DNA of 64,000 nucleotides from Eutypella sp. D-1 (taxonomy: Eukaryota; Ascomycota; Sordariomycetes; Xylariales; Diatrypaceae): assembly GCA_023313575.1 (NCBI GenBank), contig JAJTTP010000005.1, forward strand, positions 1,178,001-1,242,000. Reading direction: 5' to 3'. A program made the position numbers and the translations under genes. How positions within the stretch are numbered: position 1 is the first letter of the stretch; each line of letters opens with the position of its first letter. Below, piece after piece: positions 1-10,074 of this stretch. Under the pieces are notes generated by a model that was given only the letters and a program-made list of their open reading frames with translations, was not told where the DNA came from and ran no database searches.

Positions 1-2200
1 GAAGTTATATATTTACGTGTAGATCGCACTTCCGTATGGGGCAGACGGGACGGATAAGCAGATACATCTAATTACCGGTGGTGCAGGTACGACGGGATGC
101 AGGTGCAGGTGCAGGTGTTTATAGGTGCTTGCGCTCAAATTAGAAATCGGCCGATACGCCGGGCAAGGCCGGGGTAGGTAACAGTAATAAGTAACATACA
201 CATACATAAGTAGCAGTAGACTGGACCTCGGACCTATCCATTCGTGTATGCTTGGTATGCCAGTTACACGCATTTTGCGTTGATGATAGGTCAATACATA
301 AGGTCCAAAGCAGGTTAGTGTAGCCTGTACTGGGCAAAGACTGGCCTCCATATTTGGGGTTTGCGGGTTTCTCCTTTTCTTGCTCGTGATTTCCAAGGTT
401 ATTAGGAGGCAACTAGCACCCGGAAAAGTGCATGCGCTAATCCGAAACGGTTCGAGAAATTCAGCCCGGTGGACACCACCTGAGGAGCAGCAGCAGCAAG
501 CAGCACCTGGGCGAGCAGCACCCGGGCTTGCAGCCCCGGGCAGCACCTTCCAAGGCTTGAATGGGGAGAGAGGGATAGTGTAACATGCGTCTCCATCTAC
601 ATAGGTACCTAACTTAAGTAGCTTAAGTATGTACATCAGAAGCTCGCTCCTGACATTACTACTCACATTAATTACTAGTACAGCCCTGGAGACCTTGACC
701 TGTCTCCTACATTCACACAACCTAGGTACACATAACTTACCTAGGCCTCTGGGGGTCTTATATGGGGTTTTTCGTGCCGGCTTACGGAGGAGAAACTAAC
801 TATACGAATCTTGGATGCTGCAGCAACCCAACCTGAACCTGACAACCTGACAACCTGCAGTTAGTTAGTAATTACTTTAAGTACCTAGGTAGGTAGGGTA
901 GGTATATGGGATAATGGGGATGGATTGAATAATCGAGATTCAGGTCTTATCCTATCCCTTCTTTTCCCTCCTTCCCTTTTACCTGTTCCAGGTTAGGTTT
1001 CTTCTCACTCGTTTCCCCTCTTTCTCCCTCCTTACTTACCTACTTCTACCAGCCTACCTACCTAGGAGGTGGTTACTCTAGTTAGTATTTCGTAATTGCA
1101 GGTTTAGGTCAGGTTCGGGGTAGTACTTGTTTTTATTTTATTTTATTTTTTAAACTGTTAGTTATATAGACTACCTACCTGGTACCTAACATAGCTTGGG
1201 TATTCTTGATCTATTAATTCCTTCCCGTCTGTCTGCTCCCTTCGTTGTCGTTCAACCATTTCTCCAACCCTTCATTTTTGTTGCATTACCTTATTGCATA
1301 CCATACCATACTTTCATACCAATACCAACCCTACAAAGTATTCGTTTTTTTTTCTTTTCAATATGAGAAAGCAGTTATAGCTCCATTCCCGCTATATCCT
1401 CGTCGATTACCACATTACTACGTTTCGCCTCTCTCTCCTTTACCCTCTTGTTTCATCCTAGGATTTTCAGGGATTTTCCAGGGATTCTACACAAAACTTA
1501 AAGTCAAAGATCCCCCCCCCCTTCCCCCAGGTCGCATCCCAGTCACCACCTGGGCACTCTGTCACTTACTTACTCCGTACATACGCCCTGGCTCCGTACC
1601 ATCCCGGGCCGCCTTCGCACAACCTCCAGTACTCCATTACTCCATTACTCCAGTAGTAGCAGTAGTTAGTACATTTAGCTGTACAACCTGCCTGTATTCC
1701 CGATCGATACATACTTAGGTAGTGTAACAACGAAACCCGACGCGACCCGAGCGAATCTTTCCTCAACGGCCCTTACCCGACTTTACTCTTTTTTTTAGAG
1801 TGTTTTTGCGCTCCTACGAAGAAAGTATTTGTTTACTTTCTGCACGGATATCGTGACGGACTCACGGATCCATCCCGACACTTATTATAAAAATTTATTA
1901 TAAATGCTCAACACCCAAGCCAATGAGCACTAAATATATCACGCGCATGTGAACTGACGTCCGTTCCCCTCGTCGCCCCCGTTCCACCGGCCCCCCCCCT
2001 GTCCTATAATTCCGGCGAGATAAACTCATCCAATCTATTCCCACCTATCTTGTCGCCGGTTGTTATTCCGTTTCCGACTACTTTATTCTCTCGGCTTTTT
2101 AAATTCTTTTTTCCTTTTATCTTCCTCCCATAGGACGTCGCCCCGAGACTCGACTCTCTTTTCGCCGCTATCCCAACGAAAAGGAAGACACGCGATCATC
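1..2200. other. intergenic, 5' flank of the ArfGAP gene
   Basis: No supportable gene. The ORFs present are short or low complexity and show no recognisable domain. The stretch holds several TACCTAGGTA-like palindromes (about 720-745, 880-900, 1055-1070), a C-run near 1510-1520 and T/A-rich tracts near 1130-1155. From about 2060 the DNA becomes pyrimidine-rich, as is usual for leaders of highly expressed fungal genes, and this part is probably the promoter/5' UTR of the ArfGAP gene at 2201. Confidence 0.6.
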
Positions 2201-4510
2201 ATGGCTGGACTTATGAGTAAGCGCCAACAGGCGCGCAACGAGAAGGTCCTGCAGGATCTCGTGCATAACGTGCCGGGGAATAATTTCTGCGCCGACTGTC
2301 AGGCGAGAAACCCAGGTACGTGTGCCCTTTTGCCCCTTGTCCTCCTCATCGTCGACGGTCATACTTGTGAGAGGTTGAAAAGTCGTGTCATTGTGTCATG
2401 TCGTGCCGTGTTGTGCCGTGTCGCATCGTAGACGCGGCTTCTATTTCGGATCACATTCGCTAACCGGGGCGCATCTCACACAGCTTGGGCGTCATGGAGT
2501 GTAGGTTTACACGATAATTAAACGAAACAAACAACCATATAGAACACGCCGCGCTGACAATGATACCAGTTGGGCATTTTTCTTTGCATGCGATGCGCTG
2601 CCATCCACCGAAAACTCGGCACGCACATCTCCAAGGTCAAATCACTGAGCATGGATAGCTGGACTAATGATCAGGTCGAGGTTCGTATTTTCCCTATTTT
2701 CCCCTTCTATTCCCTTCTCTCTTATCTCTCATCCCTCCTATCGTAATCGCCGCTCTTCGCCCCCTACCGTAGTCACTGACAGTCTTCCGCATAGAACATG
2801 AAAAAAGTCGGCAACGCTGCGTCGAACCGTACCTACAACCCTGACGGCAAGAAGCCACCTGTTCCGATCGATGCCGACGAGGCCGACTCTGCTATGGAGC
2901 GCTTCATAAGAAGCAAGTACGTGAAAGTTTCGACGAAGAATGGGACGAAGAACCGAAGTGGAAGTATAGAGTCCGACGAAGGTACTCCGCCGCCATTGCC
3001 ACCTAAGACGGGAGGACGCTTCAGCTTTAAGACGGGATCCTCGACCTTTCCCTTATCCTTCCGCTCCAAGAGAGAGTCACGTTCCCGCGACGGCCCGACG
3101 AGCCCACAGAGCGTTTCCGATCACAGCAAGCCCTCAAAGATCCTCGGCGCCAGCGTGCACAACGACAGCCCGGAGGCTATGGCGCACAAGTTGACTCAAC
3201 TGAGGGAGATGGGATTTACCGACGACAAGCGGAATGCTATGGTACTGAAGGGGGTCAACGGTAATCTTGAGAGGACAATCGAGGCTCTGGTACGGTTGGG
3301 TGAAGGTGCAGGAGGCTCAACGCCGTTTATTCCTTCCCGCGAGAGTTCCTTGCCTACCTCGAGGGCTCTAACGCCGCAACCGACGGCGCAAACTACCATC
3401 GGATTATCTAGGACCAGCCCGACCACGAGTCGCAGCCCAAGTACGCCGTCCAACAACCCCTGGGACGTATCGCCAGCCCCGCCGCAGTCGTCTCAGTCCA
3501 CGGGCACCATGCAGAACAAGAATCCATTTTACTCTACCAACCCATTCGGACCCCCGTCACAACAACCTGAGTTCGGCCTGAACCAGTCGCTACAGAACCT
3601 CTCCCTCGCGCCGACCCAGCAACAGCAGCTCTTCCCTCACCACACTGGTGGCTTGCCAAGCGCGCAGTCCATGTCCCACCAGGCTTATCAACAGTCGATG
3701 ACTCCGCCTGTTCCGCAAAACAATCAGTTCGCGACGACTGCGATCTACGGAAATGAGCAGACATATACTCCGCCCAGCCAGCAAGCCCAGCAGAGTTATA
3801 ATCCTTTCCTCCAGCCGCCGGCACCCGTGGCTCAGAACCTATCCGTGAACACATCCCCGCTGCAGAGCCAGAACCCCTTCGGCGGCGGTAACCCGTTCAT
3901 GAGGTCCCCCTCAAACATCGCATCTACGAGCCTAAATCAAATACCCGAGCAATCACAGCAAAACTTTTACAGCTCGCCGCAATCGGCATCGCCAGCGTAC
4001 GGAAACAATCCGTTCTTCGGCAATGGTCAGCCTACGCAATCGTCTCCCATGCAACAACAGGCATACTACCAACCACAGCAAATGCAACAACCCCAACCAC
4101 AAGTACAGGGGTTTCCTCAACAACAGTACTATCAACCTCAGAGACCGGACAAGGCGGCTATCATGGCCTTATATAACATGCCATCGGCGGCCCCCGTGCC
4201 TCCGGCGCAAGGACAAGGTCAATACCAAAGCACAGGAGCGGAAGCGAACCAGACAACCGCAGCCCAGCCAGCAGCTCAGCCGCCGAACTCGCCACAACGG
4301 AGCGTATCAATTCCGCTGCCCGGGAACAAGAACCCATTCCTGAACAATAGCCCTGGTTCAACCGGCCAGGCAGCATTCGGGGCCACAAACGGCGCGGCGC
4401 CATCAGGGGCGCGGAGTCGCGAGAGCATGACGTTGGGGATGGAGATGTCCTGGAATAACGGCCGTCACAGTCCCGACGCGTTCGCCAGCCTGAGTGCAAG
4501 AAGCGGATAG
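2201..4510 (+). CDS. ArfGAP with UBA domain and NPF motifs (Gts1-like)
   Basis: GTPase-activating protein for Arf-family GTPases, probably acting in endocytosis or Golgi traffic. Exons: 2201-2315, 2484-2500 (17 nt), 2570-2680, 2795-4510; 652 aa. The joined N-terminus has the ArfGAP zinc finger CX2CX16CX2C (CADC...CMRC, residues 30-53), and the spacing of 16 is correct only if the microexon is included. IHRKLGTH, with the arginine finger, follows. A UBA domain (MGFTDDKRNAMVLKG) lies at about 208-248. The C-terminal half is Gln/Pro-rich with seven NPF tripeptides, known ligands of EH-domain proteins such as Ede1/Pan1. The same order (ArfGAP, UBA, Q-rich tail) is found in yeast Gts1, but orthology was not tested. 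Start ATG 2201 is in good context (atcatcATGG); the codon at 2060 in the same open stretch has no support. Confidence 0.93.
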
Positions 4511-5072
4511 AGGGGTGAATGTGACGAAGGAACAGGTGGCATGAGAATAGAGAGGAAAGAGGGGCAATAATCCTCCGTCTCGAGTAAAAAAGGGACGGAG
4601 TAGTTTAATTCACGTTTTGTGTATATACACTGTGGGAAATGATGTACCATTGATGTTCATGATCTTCTTGTGTGCCATCGCTGAGGTAAAAGGGGAGGGG
4701 GAATACAAATCAAGATGGCTGGCTGTATTAATGCTGTACTAGTAATGCGTAGAGCGTGCGCTCTTTTCTTTCTTTCCCAGCTTCGTTCTTTTACGGCTCG
4801 GCTCCCCCATCTTGATTTTCCTTTTTTTTTTTTTTTCCCCTCTTTTCGGGGACTTTCCCCTTACCTTACTAGCTAGCTACGTCGATCGACTGCGTAAGCC
4901 CGGGAAGACTGCAACAATGCGAGAACTTCGAAAAGCTCATGTCCCCCATCCCTAGCCGCATCGTTATCACACCCCGTTGTAACGGCTTTGTCTCCCTCTT
5001 TCACTTCTATTGTTTTCCTGCCCTTTTTTTTTTAATATAAAAAAAGGAAAAGAAAAGGGGTGCAATAAAACA
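4511..5072. other. convergent 3' UTR region
   Basis: Tail-to-tail spacer of 562 nt between the ArfGAP gene (+) and the GT90 gene (-). It contains T-rich runs near 4820-4840 and 5017-5035 on the + strand that could serve 3'-end formation. No ORF in it is credible. Confidence 0.6.
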
Positions 5073-6707
5073 TCACTTGTGGATCTCAGACAAACTAAAC
5101 TCCTCCCACGGCACGCCGGGGACCTCGTCCTCGTCCCAGCCGAGGCCGTCGGTGCGCGCAGCCGAGGCCCACCCGCGCACGAGGCCGCGCCAGTAGCACG
5201 CCTCGGCGGCGGGGCCGAGGTACCCCCCGTCGGCGAACAGCGCGCGCTGCCGCGCCGCGATGCCCTCCGCGATGTCCGGGTGGGCCTCGAGCCACGCGAC
5301 CGTCGACTCGAGGTCGCTCCAGTCGGGCGCCACGAAGACGGCATTGGCTTCGTGCGCGGGCCACGACGTCGGCCACGCCGCGCGCGTCCAGGACGCCGGG
5401 TACGAGGTCAGTTTCTCGGTCCCGGTCCCGGTATCGGAGTCCGGTGTTAGTGTTGTTGTTGTCTTCCTCTCGACGGGCAGGTCGTGCGAGAAGATGGGCC
5501 GCATCAGCCGCGTCGTCGGCTGCAGCCAGGCGATGGGCGGCGAGAGCACCACGCTCCGACACAGCTGGTGGAACGGTAGACGCCCGCTGTACGTGATGCC
5601 CTCGGTGTAGACGATGTAGCGGTAGCGGCAGAAGTCCGCGATATCGAGCGCGTTACTGCTGCCGCTGCTGCTGGACTTGGACCCGGAGGAAAGCGCCTCG
5701 ACGTCCGCCCACGCCTTGCCCCGCGCCGCATGTAGCAGGTTCTGTCGCGCGCGCCCCGCCCGCGCGTTGTTGAACCACGTCGTGCCGCGCCACACGGCGC
5801 GGGGGTCCTTATCGGCCCATTTCAAGCCGGAGTCGCCGTCCTCGAGGGCGCCGATGCGCCGCGCCGCGTCCGGCAGCGACACGATGGTCGGCGAGGGCCA
5901 GGAGTAGAACGCGAAGTGCGGGATCGCGAAGTAGTGCGCCGACGGCGTGTCCAGCACCGGGTCCGTCGGCCGCGCGTACGACCACGTCTGCGGCAGCGGG
6001 TCGTCGTGGTGGTTGAAGGCAATCACCGTCTCCGGGATCGCGTCGGAACCGCTACCGCTACCGCTGCCGCTGCCGGGCCACGTGAGCAGTGCGTTGGCGA
6101 TCTGGTGGAGTGTTGCTGACCGGTGCTGCAGCATGTCCTTGCTCAGGTCGACCTTGCGCTGGTAGGCGAGGATAGAGAGCTATGATGTGTGGTTTCGATG
6201 CCCGTTAGTTTCCAACACCATTTAGTCCAGCCCAATCAAGCCCGCACCCTCCTCCCGAAGTCCGCTTGCAATTTCTTTGCGCGTCTTTCTCGGGCTACGA
6301 GCGAAACCCCGCCCCAAAATTCATGTTTTGTGTTTGTTGCGTACCTTGCCATCCTTTATCCGCGCGATCAGTGGTCCCAGGTGACTGCTCTCGTTTCTCG
6401 GCCGTATCGAGAAGGGCCCCTTGGCGACGGCGTCGTCGATCTCCCTGAAGAGCCCCGGGAAGTGCGCCCGGCACTGCTCCTCGCTCAGCGAGCGGTTGTC
6501 AAGAACCTCGCGCGGTGGCCGTCCGACGCCCGCATCGGCCGTGACCCAGGGCGAACGCGGCCCTGAGCGTAGAAATCCGCCGCCGCCGCCGCTGAGGATA
6601 TAATAGTAGATCACGAGGCATAGCGCCGAGGCCACGACTACCTGCCGCATCAGTCGCGCCGAGTTCCTGCCTATGAGGTTGCCGGGGCCGATCGTCCGCT
6701 TCGTCAT
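5073..6707 (-). CDS. Glycosyltransferase family 90 (CAP10-like), type II membrane protein
   Basis: Probable Golgi/ER glycosyltransferase of the GT90/CAP10 family (cryptococcal capsule and O-glycan xylosyltransferases belong here); substrate unknown. Exons 6707-6345 and 6179-5073 (minus strand), 489 aa; the intron has donor GTACGC and acceptor CATAG and joins in phase 0. One hydrophobic segment (about residues 20-39, VVVASALCLVIYYYIL) predicts a short cytosolic tail and signal anchor. Family-like motifs are RAVWRGTTW (248-256) and YRYIVYTEG (307-315), followed by SGR and the CRSVVL segment. A Gly-Ser run (about 157-166) comes from a simple repeat in the DNA. The coding sequence is markedly GC-rich. 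It is convergent with the ArfGAP gene. Confidence 0.85.
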
Positions 6708-7711
6708 CTTATTTGTCGTCGTGTCGCAGTCCGACGTCGTCGCTGTCGATGTAGACGGTGTTGTTGCCGCATCTCAGGGTTCCAAAAGGGGGGGGGGGGG
6801 CGGCGTGTCATACCTCGCTCATCTAGGTAGGTCCTGTATCTGGTCTGATGCACATCTTGAACGCAAAACGAAGTGCGGTGAGGTGGGGCGAAGCGGGATT
6901 ATAAATATTAATCGCAAGAAAGAAAAAATAACAGATTGTTTGCACTTTCGGCGCCATAAACCGAGCCCTGTTCAGAGATCCGGGACGTGTGGCTCCGAAA
7001 GAGCTAGTATGCACAGCGAGGTGGTATCCCCCGCATACCCCGGGATCTCCCAGGGGTGCTGCCCTCATGCGCCGTCATCCTTCCAGGGCCAAGGAGTACC
7101 TGCTTAGTAAATCGACTCTTTTCGTCCTCACGGCCAATCATCTTACACGGTCTCTGGCGTTTCTCTCTACTTGGATAGTAGGGCAAAGGAGGGGTTGTGT
7201 CATTATCTATAATTCACATTCATTCAATGCCTAAGCCACCAGTGTGTATTCGATCGTCTCAGCATCACATAGATTGGATATTTTGTTTCTAAGGGGTGGC
7301 TTTAGAAAATGTTTTCGTGATGATGACGGGGCTAGGTAGAGGTCGCGACATCTAAGATCCTGCTTAGAGAGCTTGGTTTAAACTAGCAGTTGGGCTGGCC
7401 GTCAGTGCCGAGCTAGGTACCAGATAGTGGAAGGCGGCGAAGCATACTATGGAAGGCGGATACGATATTTAGTGTCCCTGATGGTGGTAGGATACACGAG
7501 TTCGATAAAAATGGCGTGATCTTCAGGGGGGATGACGATATGAGAACTCTGGCCTATAATATTTAACATCATCCCAAGTCTATCTTGACTTTTTTGTTCC
7601 ACAACTCCTTCACTTATGAAACATGCTACAACGTTCCAACACAGACGAATACGGGAACCACAAAGTCGCACAGGCTCGTTCGGGTGCCTTCGTATATGTG
7701 CACTCGAGTGC
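6708..7711. other. intergenic between GT90 and DUF1993 genes
   Basis: No supportable gene. It holds the GT90 promoter side, including a G-run at about 6788-6799 next to the start codon, and the 3' flank of the DUF1993 gene. ORFs here are below about 145 codons and lack domain character. Confidence 0.55.
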
Positions 7712-8257
7712 TTAGGCCTTGACGGCGTCGAATGTCTTCATGAAGGGACTGATGTAATCCTTCTTGCCGACTGGGACGCCCTTGCCCCTAAGGATGGCGT
7801 AGGCCATGTTGAGGTGGAAATAGGCGGTGGGGATGGGGTAGCCGTGGACGTAGTCGACGAGGTCGGCTTCGTAGCTCTCGGGGCCGAAGGCGCAGGGGAC
7901 GCGCTTCTTCTCTCCGCCGTCGATGGTCTCAGGCCGCACGCCGCGCAGGATCTCGAGTGTCTCATCGAGTAGCGCCAGGCACTGGTCAAGGTTACGCTCG
8001 GCGTCGTGGGCGAGTCCGTCGGCGTGGGTCGGGGGCGCCACTCCCGTCAGCCGCTCGATCGCCTTCCGCGATGTCGATGACAGCACGAAAATCTGCACGC
8101 GCAGCGGGAACATGTCGTCGATAATGCGTGCCGAGAGGTATTCCTCAAATGGCACCCCCTTCTCCTGGGCATGCTTGGCGCCCTTCTGGAGCAGGTCCTT
8201 CGCCGACGTAAGGATGTTGATCAGCACAGGGATGCTGATGGAGTATAGAGACGACAT
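7712..8257 (-). CDS. DUF1993 domain protein
   Basis: Single-exon protein of 181 aa that matches the DUF1993 family over its whole length; such proteins are small, helical and of unknown biochemical role, common in fungi and bacteria. Typical segments are the N-terminal SISIPVLINILTSAKDLL, LSARIIDDMFPLRVQI and the C-terminal HGYPIPTAYFHLNMAYAILR. No signal peptide or membrane segment is seen, so it is probably cytosolic. ATG 8257 is the first in-frame start and gives the usual family length. No intron is needed. Confidence 0.85.
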   Translation of the reverse strand: MSSLYSISIPVLINILTSAKDLLQKGAKHAQEKGVPFEEYLSARIIDDMFPLRVQIFVLSSTSRKAIERLTGVAPPTHADGLAHDAERNLDQCLALLDETLEILRGVRPETIDGGEKKRVPCAFGPESYEADLVDYVHGYPIPTAYFHLNMAYAILRGKGVPVGKKDYISPFMKTFDAVKA

Positions 8258-9434
8258 TTTGGGATCGTGTTAATGTCCTTTGCTTTCAAGAGAGAAAAGT
8301 TTATTGCAGACCCTTGTTCGCTAGTTTGTGTGCGAGTTTTCCCAATGATCAACAGGCGTTTTAGGTTAAGAAATGTCGAGATGAGCCAGATGCCGGCAAT
8401 TTGTATTCCAGGCTTTTCTGAGAATCATGTGGGCTCTCGGGTGTCTCTGCGATACCCCCAAACCCCTTGTAGCCTGAAACACAACATAAGAGGGGCATGA
8501 GGGGGTAGATGGATCTTGCTTGGTAACCGACACCCCTTGCTCCCTTACATATCATACAGTGATTCATATTACTAATCTCTCGGAAGAACCTCTTAGAAGA
8601 CACTTGCTTATTCACGAACCTATTCTGTATCTACTAAGTTTGTGGGTAATGTCTCCCCGATGGCATAGCGGCAAGTTTGTTTGCCCGTTAGCGCCCGCCT
8701 CTGTACAATCCACAGGCGCCACCAAAAGTGCCACTTTATACTGACTACCACTAACGTCGGCAGAGGGTGGGAGCATCCGGATATTGTGTAATAGATATTG
8801 CCCCCTCTTGAGGCGATAAGGGGTGCGCTTTTTCTAGCGCTCTCTGTTTTTACTCTTCTATCTTATTGTCACGTCACTGACTGAATGATAGGTTGGCTGA
8901 AAGAATTCCGTTGCGCGAGGAAAGGAAACGCGAGAGAAACTATCTAGCTACGTGGTGAGCCCAGATATGTATTATATGGCTGCATGGAGCAGGTTAGATG
9001 ACAGATTGCCTCTTAATCGCTTCCCGTACCATGACACTTATTTCGAATCATCAGAAGATCGTGTCGGTCCAAAAGCGCGGCCTAAGACCGGTGGAAGTTG
9101 TGTATCACGTGTCCCAGGCCAGTTAAGCCGTATCCGTCTTCTAAAAAGCAGCTGAACGTCTCCGGATACGCCAATATGTCTTCTTGACTAGAGAAATCGA
9201 TGGTGTCCTAATTGTGGCATCCGATTATGTGGATCGAGGAAACACAATCATGTTCAAGATGGTGGTGTGTCGTCGGGTCAGCCTTCGGCCATCTTAGACA
9301 CATTAGACAATGCCATACTATACATATTTCGAGTTATGGTGAATCTACGTGGCACATGCACTCACTATCCAGCAGTCATCATGGAGCAACTCCATGGGAA
9401 CCATGTCGTCTCATTTCTGCTAAACCTGGCACCC
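8258..9434. other. intergenic
   Basis: About 1.2 kb without a supportable gene. Only short ORFs without domain character occur. Confidence 0.5.
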
Positions 9435-10074
9435 TCAAATTTGGATAAACTCCCACACGGTACCCTCCCTCATGGACCCGCTGAAGCGGGTGTCGTCGTT
9501 TGTCTTGACCGCGTTCATCTTCACCAGCCAACCCTTTTGGTGAGCCAACAACAGATACCCGCCGCCGGGACATCTCATCGGCACCAAGGATTTCGAAAAT
9601 CCGGCACAGTGATGATTGGAGGTAAAATAGCCAAAGTCAGAGGGACAGATAGAACTATGCATTCCGCCATGGCCAACTAATATGAGATATCTATTAGCTA
9701 CCTCTTTATTCACCTGAGTTCCACGGGTAGAAATCGCACCGAGACCGACAACGAATGATATATTTGTCAGGGTACTTACTGAACGTGCCGGAAATCGGGT
9801 TCCGGAACACTAGCCATCCTTCATAAGTTTCGCACTTCCAGTGCGAGGCCCGGTCGCCATTCGATTCCCAGTCCTGAAGCGTCAGATCGCCATCCAGGAT
9901 CGCGATGACAAGCCCCGACGCTCGCTGGCGGATGACGAACGTGCTTCCTGGCCAGGGAACCACTGTGCTCATCGGACCTCGCTTCCCTTCTTCCACAGGC
10001 TCAGACTTCGGGCGCATCTTGCCCGCAGACGCATTGGTGCGGACTAGGAATGAATCGCAACTGTCGGTCGACAT
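9435..10074 (-). CDS. conserved fungal protein of unknown function (PGSTF...WEF type)
   Basis: Two exons on the minus strand, 10074-9780 and 9676-9435, 178 aa. Donor GTAAGTACC and acceptor ATATTAG restore one frame across the junction, giving GTF-IGHGGM, which resembles the middle of a widespread filamentous-fungal family. Hallmarks seen are PGSTFVIRQRASGLVIAILDG, EGWLVFRNPISGTF, RCPGGGYLLLA and the C-terminal GTVWEFIQI. The repeated short beta-like blocks suggest a beta-trefoil-like fold, but this is inference and no function is known to me. No signal peptide. The intron interrupts the protein at residue 99. Confidence 0.72.

Noticed and set aside
13..720. 235-codon minus-strand open frame
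   Set aside because: Low-complexity, Cys/Pro/Leu-rich translation of repeat-like DNA (GCAGCACC repeats near 480-555); no domain and no sensible splice partner.
5095..5562. 155-codon alternative frame in the GT90 gene
   Set aside because: Arg/Ala-rich shadow of a GC-rich gene; GT90 motifs are in the other frame.
6787..6799. Homopolymer G/C runs (also 18448, 24218, 31390, 40573) as functional elements
   Set aside because: Such runs are common in fungal spacers and prone to sequencing length error; nothing ties them to function.
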